DNA of 64,000 bases from Hydrogenophilus thermoluteolus (GCF_003574215.1 NZ_AP018558.1:1219001-1283000), one strand, 5' to 3'. Shown: positions 1-7,445, counted from the first letter of the stretch. Notes: generated by a model from the sequence alone, not told the origin. Numbers and translations: made by a program.

Positions 1-84
1 ATCGACGACCCAGACGTCACCGTAACCCCCCGCGAAGTGCGCCACGCAATCAAAAATTGGGAAAACTCGCGCGAAAAATTTTGA
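1..84 (+). CDS. C-terminal end of an unidentified protein (partial)
   Basis: An open frame enters from the left edge and ends at TGA 82-84, giving 27 codons that finish in NWENSREKF. I do not recognise the family. It lies directly upstream of the alpA-like gene on the same strand, so it is probably another gene of the same island. Its stop codon sits inside an inverted repeat. Only the tail is visible, so both the call as coding and the identity are weak. Confidence 0.35.
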   Translation: MDDPDVTVTPREVRHAIKNWENSREKF

Positions 85-94
85 CGAGTTTTCC
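60..94 (+). terminator. Inverted repeat, terminator-like
   Basis: GGAAAACTCG (60-69) is matched by a perfect 10-bp reverse complement (85-94) across a 15-base spacer. It overlaps the stop codon of the partial gene. The downstream arm runs into a pyrimidine tract rather than a clean T-run, so it may be a weak terminator or a protein site. Confidence 0.4.
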
Positions 95-113
95 TTTCCC
101 TCGGCTGTCTTCA

Positions 114-157
114 TATAAATAATTATGAGCACCTTCAATACAAAAAAGGGTGCTCAT
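114..157 (+). promoter_or_regulatory. alpA promoter and operator/hairpin
   Basis: A TATAAA -10-like box (114-119) is followed by a perfect 9-bp inverted repeat, ATGAGCACC (125-133) and GGTGCTCAT (149-157), with a 15-base spacer. The right arm covers the end of the purine-rich ribosome-binding stretch and the first bases of the alpA start codon. The motif (A)GGTGCTCA also appears in the array at 3762-3847. No good -35 is visible. Autoregulation is an inference. Confidence 0.45.
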
Positions 158-353
158 GATGGAAAACACCAACCGCATCTTGCGTCTGCCTGAGGTGATC
201 GCAATCACCAAAATCTCTCGCCCCACCATCTACCGTTGGGCGCGCGAAGGGTTGTTCCCTGCCCCGCTGAAACTTGGCCCGCGTGCCATTGGCTGGCGCG
301 CCGATGAAATTGACGCCTGGCTGGAGTCGCGTGACAGAAAACAAAACGCGTGA
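156..353 (+). CDS. AlpA-family HTH transcriptional regulator
   Basis: Small DNA-binding protein of about 65 residues of the phage AlpA / MerR-like excisionase fold. The helix-turn-helix reads LPEVIAITKISRPTIYRWAR, followed by the typical GLFPAPLKLGPRAIGWRADE wing and a short helix ending in DAWLESR. AlpA proteins activate excision or replication genes in prophages and satellites. ATG 156 or 159 is favoured because the purine-rich AAAAAAGGG lies just upstream; GTG 150 is the other option. The gene ends 10 bases before the primase gene, whose ribosome-binding site overlaps this stop, so the two are likely co-transcribed. Confidence 0.85.
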   Translation: MMENTNRILRLPEVIAITKISRPTIYRWAREGLFPAPLKLGPRAIGWRADEIDAWLESRDRKQNA

Positions 354-2278
354 GGAGGCCAGGATGACACAAGGAAACAAAAAACCGCCGATCACGGCGG
401 CGGCAAACAAGGCTAGCTATGGCCCCATTGTATCAGAATTTGACGTCGTAAATCAGTTTCGCGACGCGATCATCGCGGCGGGATTGACGCCGCCGCGAGA
501 GATCATCCCAGACGGGAAGCTTCATCGGTTCAGCACAAACGGAAAACGTGGCGACGATGCCGGGTGGTACTTGTTGCACCTTGACGGCATCCCCGCCGGC
601 GCGTTTGGCGATTGGCGATCCGCTCTTTCGGAGACCTGGCGTGCCGACCTTGGGCGCGCCTTGACCCCCGAAGAGGAGGCCGCGCACCGCCGCCGCATCG
701 AGGAAGCACGCCGCCAGGTGGAGGAGGAGCGACGCAAACGCGCCGAGCAAGCGGCGCGACTGGCGGCTACGGTGTGGCGCGCTGCACAACCGGCAAGGCC
801 CGATCACCCTTACTTAGCGCGCAAAAAGGTTTCGCCGACCGCGACGCTACGGGAACTGCCGCTCGACGAACTGACGGAACTGATCGGATACGCGCCCCAG
901 GCCAAAGGAGAGCTGTTGTGTGGTCGCGTGCTAATCGCGCCCGTTCGTGTTGCCGGAAAAATCGCAACCTGCGAGTTTATCGACGAAGCGGGGAGAAAGA
1001 GCGCGTTGGCGGGCGGTGTGAAAGGTGGCGGATTTTGGGCGACCGCAGCATTACCGGATCAAGGCCGCATCATCATCGCCGAGGGTGTTGCAACGGCGTT
1101 GTCAATCGCCGAGGCCCTGGGCGAACCCGTAGCGGCTGCTCTTTCGGTGGGAAACCTCGCCGCCGCCGGGAATGCCATTCGCGCCGAACACCCCAGTATC
1201 GAGCTTGTCATCGCGTCCGACCTGGACAAAGCAACCGGGCTGGCCCACCCGGAGGCGATCAAGGCCGCCGAAACGTTGAACTGCCCCCTGGTCGCGCCGC
1301 CGCGTGACCTACTGCCCGGCGGCACTGACTTCAATGACCTAGCATTGCGTGACGGGCTTGAGGTAGTGCGCGAGGCTTTTGCGCAGATCAAGCACCAAGG
1401 CGTCACGCTGCTTTCGGCTGCCGAGATCAAACCCGAACCGATTCGCTGGCTGTGGCCCGGCTGGTTGGCCCGCGGCAAGCTTCATTTGCTCGCCGGTCGA
1501 CCGGGTACCGGTAAATCGACCCTCGCGTTTTCGCTGGCGGCGACCGTCACCACTGGCGGCGTTTGGCCCGACGGCACGCAGTGCGAATCTGCCGGAGATG
1601 TTGTCGTTTGGAGCGGCGAAGACGACCCGCGCGACACCATCGCCCCGCGTTTGATGGCTGCAGGCGCAGATTTGAGGCGCGTGCACTTCGTGCATGCAGT
1701 CATTGGAGCCGATGGAGCGCCAAGACCGTTCGACCCGGCGTCCGACATGCCGCGCTTGGCTGAGGCGCTGCGGAAAATTCGCCCAGCACTGTTGATTCTC
1801 GACCCGATTGTGAACGCCGTCGCTGGGGATTCCCACAAGAGCGCCGAAGTGCGCCGCGACCTGCAAGCGGTGGTCGATCTGGCGGCCGACCTTGATTGCG
1901 CCGTGATTGGGATTACTCACCTATCCAAGGGCAGCGCCGGACGCGACCCAACCGAACGGGTTCTGGGATCGGTGGCATTCGCAGCGCTGGCGCGTGTTGT
2001 GCTACTCGCTGCAAAAAATGAGTCGAAAGAGGGAGACGCGCCGCCCCGCATTCTCGTTCGGTCGAAATCCAACATTGGACCGGATGCCGGTGGCGTTGGC
2101 TACGATTTGCTTCAACGTGAGATTGGGGACGGTATCACTGCCAGCGCCGCTGTTTGGTGCGGCGTTGTTGACGGTGATGCGCGGCAGATTCTTTCAAGAG
2201 CCGAAAACGCCGCCGGACTGGAATCAGAAAGCGGCGGCGAACTTGCCGACGCGATGGGGTTTCTCGAATCGCTGCTCG

Positions 2279-2286
2279 AAAACGGC
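2279..2286. repeat. IS target-site duplication, left copy
   Basis: AAAACGGC directly abuts the left end of the insertion sequence and is repeated exactly at 3610-3617. Eight bases is the usual duplication size for IS256-family elements. Confidence 0.92.
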
Positions 2287-3609
2287 GGTTGTGTACCATC
2301 CTTTCTGTAAATTCCGTTTAGCGCCTCTGGCAGGAAGTGCGCGGCGCTCGGTCTGACGCCATGACTTCGAGAAAGGAGTATGCCCATCATGGCGATGCGT
2401 GTCGAAACCAATCCTTTGGAAATGGCTTATGCTGTGTTGCTCGAACACGGACTGGAGGGTGCCGGCGAGGCTCTGCGCATCCTCGTCAATGAAGCCGCCA
2501 AGATCGAACGATCCCAGTTCCTTGGAGCGGCGCCCTATGAACGTAGTGAGCGACGGCGTGACTACGCCAACGGGTACAAACCCAAGACGGTACTCACCCG
2601 CCTTGGTGAGCTGACCTTTCAGGTGCCCCAGGTGCGTTGCGGCGACTTCTACCCTTCTGCCCTCGAAAAAGGCACCCGCACCGATCAGGCGGTGCATCTG
2701 GCCCTGGCCGAGATGTACGTCCAGGGGGTCTCCACCCGCCGGGTGATCGAGGTACTGCAGCGCCTGCTGGGGCCGGAGATTTCGCTCTCCACCGCCCAGG
2801 TGAGCCGTGCCGCCGCCAGGCTCGACGAGGGGCTTGCGGCCTGGCGCGAGCGTCCTCTGGGCGAAGTGCCCTATCTCTTTCTGGATGCCCGTTACGAGAA
2901 AGTGCGGCTGGAAGGGCGAATCGTCGATTGTGCCGTCTTGATCGCCGTCGGCGTCGATGCGACGGGCAAACGGCGGGTGCTCGGTTGCACGGTGGCCACG
3001 TCGGAAGCCGAGATCAATTGGCGACGTTTCCTGGAATCCCTCCTGGCCAGAGGGTTGCACGGGATCAAGCTCATCATCGCGGATGATCATGCGGGCCTCA
3101 AAGCTGCCCGCAAAGCGGTGTTCCCTTCTGTTCCCTGGCAGCGTTGCCAGTTCCATCTGCAGCAAAACGCCGGCCAGTTCGTCACCCGACAGGAGGCGAA
3201 AAAGCACGTCGCCGCGACACTGCGCGCGATCTTCAATGCTCCGGACAAGGCAGAAGCCGAGCGGCTTTTGAAAGCCGCCCTGGACACCTGGCGCAAGGAG
3301 CATCCGAAACTGGCCGAGTGGGCCGAAACCGCGATTCCTGAATCCCTGACGGTGTTCGACTTCCCCGCTGCGCACCGTATCCGTTTGCGTACCACCAACG
3401 GGCTGGAACGCATCAACCGGGAACTGCGACGACGCACCCGGGTGGCCAGCATCTTCCCCAACATGGATTCCTGCCTGCGCCTGGTCTCGGCGCTGCTGGC
3501 CGAACTCGACGACGAGTGGATGACCGGCAAGGTCTATCTCAACCTCAACCCGTAACCCCGGCGTCATGACCAACACCACGGAAATTTACAGAAAAAAGGT
3601 TGCACAACC
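2287..3609 (+). mobile_element. IS256-family insertion sequence, complete
   Basis: A 1323-bp element bounded by imperfect inverted repeats of about 27 bp (2287-2313 and 3583-3609; both begin GGTTGTG and share CTGTAAATT, about 22 of 27 matching). It is flanked by the perfect 8-bp direct repeat AAAACGGC. It carries a single intact transposase gene in the same orientation as the host gene. Intact ends, intact transposase and perfect duplication suggest a recent insertion. Confidence 0.95.
2389..3555 (+). CDS. IS256-family (Mutator-type) transposase
   Basis: DDE transposase of 388 residues that cuts and joins the element ends. The catalytic triad is visible: D166 in LFLDARY, D232 in IIADDHAG and E340 in NGLERINRELRRRTR, with the family CQFHLQQN block after the second Asp. 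The C-terminal block VASIFPN...LRLVSALL is also typical. Start 2389 is preferred because AAAGGAG (2372-2378) is 10 bases upstream; ATG 2380 is too close to it. The length matches the family, with no frameshift, so it is probably active. Confidence 0.95.
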   Translation: MAMRVETNPLEMAYAVLLEHGLEGAGEALRILVNEAAKIERSQFLGAAPYERSERRRDYANGYKPKTVLTRLGELTFQVPQVRCGDFYPSALEKGTRTDQAVHLALAEMYVQGVSTRRVIEVLQRLLGPEISLSTAQVSRAAARLDEGLAAWRERPLGEVPYLFLDARYEKVRLEGRIVDCAVLIAVGVDATGKRRVLGCTVATSEAEINWRRFLESLLARGLHGIKLIIADDHAGLKAARKAVFPSVPWQRCQFHLQQNAGQFVTRQEAKKHVAATLRAIFNAPDKAEAERLLKAALDTWRKEHPKLAEWAETAIPESLTVFDFPAAHRIRLRTTNGLERINRELRRRTRVASIFPNMDSCLRLVSALLAELDDEWMTGKVYLNLNP

Positions 3610-3617
3610 AAAACGGC
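3610..3617. repeat. IS target-site duplication, right copy
   Basis: AAAACGGC immediately follows the right inverted repeat and is identical to 2279-2286. Confidence 0.92.
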
Positions 3618-3761
3618 CCTGTGCCGGTGAAGATCATCCAGAAGGAAGCGTCGGAGGCCGGTTACTCATGGGCGACGATTCGGCGCGCCAAGGAGCGCCT
3701 TGGCATCGAGGCGGAGCGAACCGGCGGTGTGGGAAAGGCCGGACGCTGGGAGTGGGTTTTG

Positions 3762-3847
3762 CCTAAGATGCTCAAGAATCCCCTAAGGTGCTCACTTTCT
3801 GAGGGTGAGCATCTTACGCATCTTAGCGAAAACTTGAGCACCTTAGG
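3762..3847. repeat. Inverted iteron-like array in the 3' end of the primase gene
   Basis: Five copies of a motif with consensus CCTAAGRTGCTCA: forward at 3762-3774 and 3782-3794, reverse at 3806-3816, 3818-3826 (partial) and 3835-3847. The copies at 3782 and 3835 form a perfect 13-bp inverted repeat. The array is inside coding sequence (last 40 codons of the primase). The core GGTGCTCA is also found twice in the alpA leader (reverse 126-133, forward 149-156). P4-like and satellite elements have replication iterons near the primase gene, so an origin is plausible; binding is not shown. Confidence 0.7.
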
Positions 3848-3881
3848 CGACAGCGATTCCGAATGGCTGGAGGTTTGAGCC

Positions 3882-4508
3882 ATGGACGCCGCCCAAATCA
3901 TTTTGGAACTCGCGCGTCACGGTGTGGCCGTTAGCCTGACCGATCGCGGCACGATCCGTTGCCCGGCGACTGTCGGCGATGAGGTGCTTTCTGCGATCAA
4001 GGCGAACAAATCGACCCTGGTCGAACTATTGACCCCGCCAGCCCCGTTTGTGGCGGCGATCGCAGACGGCGACCCGCCGAGCTATGCAGCGATCGAGGCG
4101 TTGCGCCACTGGCGGCGCGACAACCCTGAACCGGTGCGGTGCGCCGATTGCGCGCTGCTGGCCCCCGTTGGCTGCTTGTCGAAATCTTCCAGCATCCGCA
4201 ACCCGCGGCGCGACTTGGCTGTTCTCAAAAATGGGCGCGCAGTGATCGAAGGCGATCGCCTGGAGCACCAATGCAGCGGGTTTTATTCCCACGAAGAGGC
4301 GGCGGCCCTGGCGCGGTGCTGGCTGGAGACACTCGCACGGCGCTACGGCTGGACGCCTGAAACGCCAAGCGAGCCGATGGCAGAAAACGAATCGCGCACG
4401 ATTGCGCGTTTTCTGGCCGTTGAGGCCTCCACTGAAACGGTGGTGTCGCGCGCTGAAATCGTGGCCCGCGGCCATCTCTGCCGAAGGCTGCGGGAAACAC
4501 TGCTATGA
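3882..4508 (+). CDS. TubC-like N-terminal domain protein, function unknown
   Basis: Protein of 208 residues. The first 50 residues (AAQIILELARHGVAVSLTDR ... VGDEVLSAIKANKSTLVELL) resemble the short TubC-type docking fold often found in genes of integrative elements. The middle holds CADCALLAPVGC, which could bind a metal. The C-terminal third is helical, with no recognised motif. GGAGG lies 9 bases before ATG 3882, at the end of the primase gene, so it belongs to the same operon. Function cannot be assigned. Confidence 0.7.
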   Translation: MDAAQIILELARHGVAVSLTDRGTIRCPATVGDEVLSAIKANKSTLVELLTPPAPFVAAIADGDPPSYAAIEALRHWRRDNPEPVRCADCALLAPVGCLSKSSSIRNPRRDLAVLKNGRAVIEGDRLEHQCSGFYSHEEAAALARCWLETLARRYGWTPETPSEPMAENESRTIARFLAVEASTETVVSRAEIVARGHLCRRLRETLL

Positions 4509-4709
4509 GTGGCCAACCCCATTGAGTCGCTAATCGATGAACTTGATGAACATTTTGAGGAGCGCGCGGCAATCCTCCAATTCGAAGGGGGGTTGCCTGC
4601 TGGCGAAGCGGAGCGCAGAGCGTTACGCGAAACGGTGGAGTGGGCGCGTGGCCGCGGCTGTCCGGCTGCGGTGCTAAGCGCCTGGCGAAATGAGAACCAA
4701 GCGGCATGA
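4509..4709 (+). CDS. Small acidic hypothetical protein
   Basis: A 66-codon frame starting with GTG immediately after the previous stop. The product begins MANPIESLIDELDEHFEERA and looks helical, without membrane segments. It overlaps nothing and is followed 14 bases later by the next gene. The start is inferred from tight packing, since the upstream Shine-Dalgarno is weak. Family unknown. Confidence 0.6.
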   Translation: MANPIESLIDELDEHFEERAAILQFEGGLPAGEAERRALRETVEWARGRGCPAAVLSAWRNENQAA

Positions 4710-4723
4710 CAAAGGAGAAAGCC

Positions 4724-5017
4724 ATGAGCAATCGCGTTTTACCCAAAGCACCAAGCTACACGACCGGAATCACCGGCGAAGTTTCCATTACGCCGTTCCG
4801 TCTAAACCATCTGGCCCAAACGGCAAATGGCTTGGCTGTCCTGTCCGAGGTTATCACCGGCACGGTTCATGAAATGATCGAAACAGGCCAAGACCGCACG
4901 GCGACCCAACTGGAAGGCCTGGCCGAAGCACAAATGGCATTGGCGCGGCAACTGTGCGATGACATCTTCGACTTGATCGAGCTTGCCGAGAAACTCCAGG
5001 AAAGGGGAAGGCAATGA
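4724..5017 (+). CDS. Small helical hypothetical protein
   Basis: A 97-residue product, mostly amphipathic helix after residue 30 (LAEAQMALARQLCDDIFDLI). ATG 4724 is chosen because AAAGGAG lies 6 bases upstream; an in-frame ATG at 4706 overlaps the previous stop and has no such site. The stop overlaps the next gene by ATGA, indicating translational coupling to the S24 peptidase. No family recognised. Confidence 0.65.
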   Translation: MSNRVLPKAPSYTTGITGEVSITPFRLNHLAQTANGLAVLSEVITGTVHEMIETGQDRTATQLEGLAEAQMALARQLCDDIFDLIELAEKLQERGRQ

Positions 5018-5298
5018 CTTTGGTTTTTCGTGTCCAAGGCGATTCGATGACCGATTGCAGCGCCGACCTGTCGTTCAACCCTGGCGATTTGATCCTGGTT
5101 GCTCCAGACCATGAGCCGGAGGACGGATCGTTTGTTGTTGCGCAAGTCGGTGGCGAACAAGTGCTGAGGAAGCTTACCACCGAAAACGGCAAACGCTACC
5201 TGAAGGCGCTGAACCCTGCGTGGCCGGATATTCCGCTCGATGATGGCGTGGTGATCTGCAGCAGGGTGACATTCAAATGGGAGCCGATCACCGTTTGA
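5014..5298 (+). CDS. Stand-alone S24 (LexA/UmuD-type) peptidase domain
   Basis: A 94-residue protein consisting only of the Ser/Lys self-cleavage fold. VQGDSMTD supplies the nucleophile Ser11, and VLRKL supplies Lys53 as the general base. LexA and phage repressors carry this fold behind a helix-turn-helix; here no DNA-binding domain precedes it. It might act as a UmuD-like or anti-repressor-type protein. It overlaps the upstream gene by four bases and is followed by a terminator, so it closes this operon. Confidence 0.8.
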   Translation: MTLVFRVQGDSMTDCSADLSFNPGDLILVAPDHEPEDGSFVVAQVGGEQVLRKLTTENGKRYLKALNPAWPDIPLDDGVVICSRVTFKWEPITV

Positions 5299-5301
5299 CG
5301 T

Positions 5302-5327
5302 AAGGCCCACCCCCTGCGGTGGGCTTT
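5302..5327 (+). terminator. Hairpin terminator after the S24 gene
   Basis: GCCCACC (5305-5311) pairs with GGTGGGC (5318-5324) around a 6-base loop, extended by three more pairs (A-T, A-T and a G-T wobble) into a short T tract. The T-run is only three bases, so termination may be partial. Confidence 0.6.
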
Positions 5328-5422
5328 AGGTACTGTTCAGCGTTTCGATTCTGTGGGTGCGGCGACGCCCGGTTTTTGCCTAGGCACAGGGAAAAATTTT
5401 TGGTTTCGTTTCGGGGGATGAC

Positions 5423-5947
5423 ATGACTCTTGCGACCAAAACCGAACTAGCCAAGCTGACCGGTGTCACGCGCCAGTACATCTGCAAACTGGCGAAGATG
5501 GGCGTTCTCGACGGGTGCGAGCGGGACGGCAAATTCGACCGTGATTGCGCCGTCGCAGCGATCGAACGTTACCGAAGCGGTGCCCGCTGGCGTGCGAACG
5601 GTTCTCACCTGGCGATCGACCTTGCGAAGATCAGAAATTCGGAAGACTTGGCCGCTGCTCTCGAAGAGATTCCCGACCCGTTTTTGAAAGTGCGTCTGAT
5701 GCGCGACTTCTGGAAGGCCCGCCTAACCGAAATCCGAGTGAAGGAACGATCCGGCGAGCTTGTGCGCGAGGCCGAAATCGTCGCGGCTGGTCAAAAGAAG
5801 GTCAAAGCCATGCGCGACAAGCTGCTTGCGATGCCGTCGAAACTCGCCCCGGTCGTTGTGACCATGTCCGAGCGGGAGGCGCTCGAGGTTCTGACCGCTG
5901 CGATCGAAGAGGCGCTCGAAGAGGTGGCCACTTTGGGCACCAGGTGA
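5423..5947 (+). CDS. Terminase small subunit, Nu1-like DNA-packaging protein
   Basis: A 174-residue protein. Residues 5-30 form a winged HTH (KTELAKLTGVTRQYICKLAK) like the phage lambda Nu1 DNA-recognition domain, followed by the helical region typical of terS (FWKARLTEIRVKERSGELVR, then AEIVAAGQKKVKAMRDKLLAMP shortened here). TerS recognises the packaging site and recruits the large subunit. It follows a 124-base gap after the terminator and has GGGGGATGAC upstream of ATG 5423. Its stop overlaps the GTG of a truncated terL-like frame. A terS without the rest of a phage is typical of packaging satellites, but decay of a full prophage is equally possible. Confidence 0.7.
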   Translation: MTLATKTELAKLTGVTRQYICKLAKMGVLDGCERDGKFDRDCAVAAIERYRSGARWRANGSHLAIDLAKIRNSEDLAAALEEIPDPFLKVRLMRDFWKARLTEIRVKERSGELVREAEIVAAGQKKVKAMRDKLLAMPSKLAPVVVTMSEREALEVLTAAIEEALEEVATLGTR

Positions 5948-6036
5948 GGAAACCGGCCCGCGAGATCGCGTTCTATGCCGTTTTCTCGCGGCGGTCTATA
6001 CCAGACTACTACCCGGACGGCTCTAGAGGCTTGTAG
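5944..6036 (+). pseudogene. Truncated terminase large subunit start
   Basis: GTG 5944 overlaps the terS stop (GTGA) and opens 30 codons (RKPAREIAFYAVFSRRSIPD...) before TAG. Position and coupling are those of terL, but the ATPase and nuclease domains are absent. Identification rests mainly on gene order. The break marks the right edge of recognisable island genes. Confidence 0.45.
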
Positions 6037-6341
6037 CGCGTTCTCGCGCGAATCGTTGGCGTTGTGCTATAGATGGCCGCTTTCGTTCCGCTCATGTCTT
6101 CGCAAATTGGGTAGTGGCAAATGTGCAACAAAAGCGAAGCATGGGAAACGAACCGCAGAAGCAAGTGAACCGCTTGAGTAACTCTTGAGTATGAGTAACT
6201 TGAGTATCGCAAAAAATCAATTTGTTTTCAAAGCGTTACAAACATTGTTCGGAGGACATCCGGTCCACCAACCCATTTTTTTCCTGCTTTTGCTCCGATC
6301 TCCTCAGTACAGCTGTCGTACAGTGACTCGCTGTTTGTTTC
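6037..6341. other. Island-core boundary, non-coding
   Basis: About 305 bases without a supported gene. It is less GC-rich than the core and contains direct repeats at 6175-6206. No tRNA or complete att duplication can be seen, because the left end of the island is outside the window. Confidence 0.5.
6175..6206. repeat. Direct repeats TGAGTAACT...TTGAGTA
   Basis: TGAGTAACTCTTGAGTA (6175-6191) is followed directly by TGAGTAACTTGAGTA (6192-6206). CTTGAGTA occurs three times (6173, 6184, 6199). The location between island and core suggests recombinase arm sites or a remnant junction, but this is unproven. Confidence 0.6.
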
Positions 6342-6896
6342 CTATATCCCTGCCGCTTGCGCCCACCACTTGCTGACGATCCACACCTTTGCCCCGGGCT
6401 GGATCACTGCAGCGAGTTCGACGATATCGAGGTTCCCCATCCGAATACATCCGTGCGAGCACGGTACCCCAAGCTTTTCCTCTTCTGCCGTGCCATGAAG
6501 GTAGATGAATCGCCGTTGCGTATCGACCTTCCCCAACCGATTCCAACCCACCTCTTCGCCACACAACCAAAGAATCCGCGTCAAAATCCAGTCGTGCGCG
6601 TCGGAACGCGCCAGACCGGCTCCGCTACCTTGCTTGCGCCCGTCCTGCCCCCATTGGGGAAGGAAGCCGCGAGCACCGGTCGGACGCCGCCCTTTGAAGA
6701 CCGTCCCTAACGCCATTCCGGCACCGATCACCGCGCGGATGCGATGTCGCCCCAGCGGTGTCTGGCCACTGCCAAGCCGTTGCCCTACCCCGGCACGTGC
6801 TGTGGAAACGGGATAGATGCGTTGGCATACTCCGTCCCAATCGTAGAGAAAGAGGCGTTGGGTTGCGACGCAGATCACCACTTTTGCTGCGCTCAT
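6342..6896 (-). CDS. L,D-transpeptidase (YkuD domain), no signal peptide
   Basis: A 184-residue YkuD-fold protein. It starts MSAAKVVICVATQRLFLYD, and the catalytic block is IYLHGTAEEEKLG...SHGCIRM with the nucleophilic Cys and conserved His/Arg. Family members cross-link peptidoglycan or attach lipoprotein to it, working in the periplasm; here no signal peptide or membrane anchor is visible. Start 6896 overlaps the tadA stop by ATGA, so translation is coupled; a much longer upstream extension would run through tadA out of frame and was rejected. A small intracellular L,D-transpeptidase-like group exists, so the location is open. Confidence 0.85.
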   Translation of the reverse strand: MSAAKVVICVATQRLFLYDWDGVCQRIYPVSTARAGVGQRLGSGQTPLGRHRIRAVIGAGMALGTVFKGRRPTGARGFLPQWGQDGRKQGSGAGLARSDAHDWILTRILWLCGEEVGWNRLGKVDTQRRFIYLHGTAEEEKLGVPCSHGCIRMGNLDIVELAAVIQPGAKVWIVSKWWAQAAGI

Positions 6897-7411
6897 GATC
6901 GTTTTTTCCGTTGTGTGCGTCGAAGCTGAAAAAAATGGCGCAATTGCGCGATACACGCATCCCGCAGCACTCCGCCGCGAACCTCGGTATGCGGATTGAG
7001 CGCACGGTGGGCAAAAAGGTCGAGTTGTGAGCCCGCCACCCCGGTTTTGGGTTCCGGTGCGCCGAAAACCACGGCTGCGACCCGGGCTTGAAAAATGGCA
7101 CCGGCGCACATCGCACAGGGTTCGACCGTCACATAGAGAATCGTCCCAGGCAACCGGTAGTTGCCCCGCTGTCGCGCCGCGGCGCGCAGTGCGACGATCT
7201 CGGCATGAGCGGTCGGATCGTCTGTGCCGATGGGCTGATTGCATCCCAACGCCACTAACGCACCTTCTGCTACCACCACCGCACCCACCGGCACTTCACC
7301 GCAACGCTCCGACAGTTTCGCCATAGCGATCGCCCAGCGCATCCACACCTGATCCCATAATGCCTGGGTCACCAGGGCATCCCGGCGATTGCGATGTGCC
7401 GAATGGGTCAA
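6893..7411 (-). CDS. tadA: tRNA-specific adenosine deaminase TadA
   Basis: Converts A34 to inosine in tRNA-Arg(ACG). The zinc deaminase signature is complete: H69-A-E71 in TAHAEIVALR and C99/C102 in VEPCAMCAGA. About 172 residues with a TTG start at 7411, preceded by GGAG at good spacing; later in-frame GTG starts are possible since the first 20 residues are variable. The stop overlaps the L,D-transpeptidase start, forming a two-gene unit transcribed away from the CBS/DUF294 gene. Confidence 0.93.
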   Translation of the reverse strand: MTHSAHRNRRDALVTQALWDQVWMRWAIAMAKLSERCGEVPVGAVVVAEGALVALGCNQPIGTDDPTAHAEIVALRAAARQRGNYRLPGTILYVTVEPCAMCAGAIFQARVAAVVFGAPEPKTGVAGSQLDLFAHRALNPHTEVRGGVLRDACIAQLRHFFQLRRTQRKKRS

Positions 7412-7439
7412 ATTTGCTGCTCCGCAACAACCTTGACTC

Positions 7440-7445
7440 TATAAT
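7440..7445 (+). promoter_or_regulatory. -10 box for the CBS/DUF294 gene
   Basis: A perfect TATAAT 33 bases before ATG 7479. No convincing -35 is found at 16-18 bases, as for several other genes here. Confidence 0.5.

Larger units (their letters stand above)
364..3878 (+). pseudogene. Toprim/AAA primase-helicase (RepA-like), interrupted by IS256 element
   Basis: Replication protein of a mobile element. The 5' part (364-2286) has a charged coiled stretch near residues 105-135, a Toprim-like domain (IIIAEGVATA near 235, VIASDLDK near 282) and a RecA-type AAA ATPase with Walker A GRPGTGKST near 378 and Walker B ALLILDPI near 475. The insertion at 2287 replaces the C terminus with 7 IS-encoded residues and a stop at 2310. 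The missing tail resumes at 3618 (PVPVKIIQKEASEAGYSWAT...) and ends at 3878. Removing the IS and one 8-bp duplication restores one frame of 730 codons. Start 364 has GAGGAGG at ideal spacing; an upstream in-frame ATG at 274 lies inside alpA and was rejected. Confidence 0.85.

Noticed and set aside
1..84. Partial left-edge gene as integrase C terminus
   Set aside because: The visible tail lacks the catalytic tyrosine motif, so the identity cannot be supported.
274..363. Longer N terminus for the primase starting at 274
   Set aside because: It lies inside the alpA gene and lacks a ribosome-binding site; 364 has a strong one.
6247..6275. TTCGGAG...CCGGTCCACCA looked like a tRNA 3' end serving as an attachment site
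   Set aside because: The putative T-arm does not pair and no anticodon or acceptor 5' strand is found upstream.
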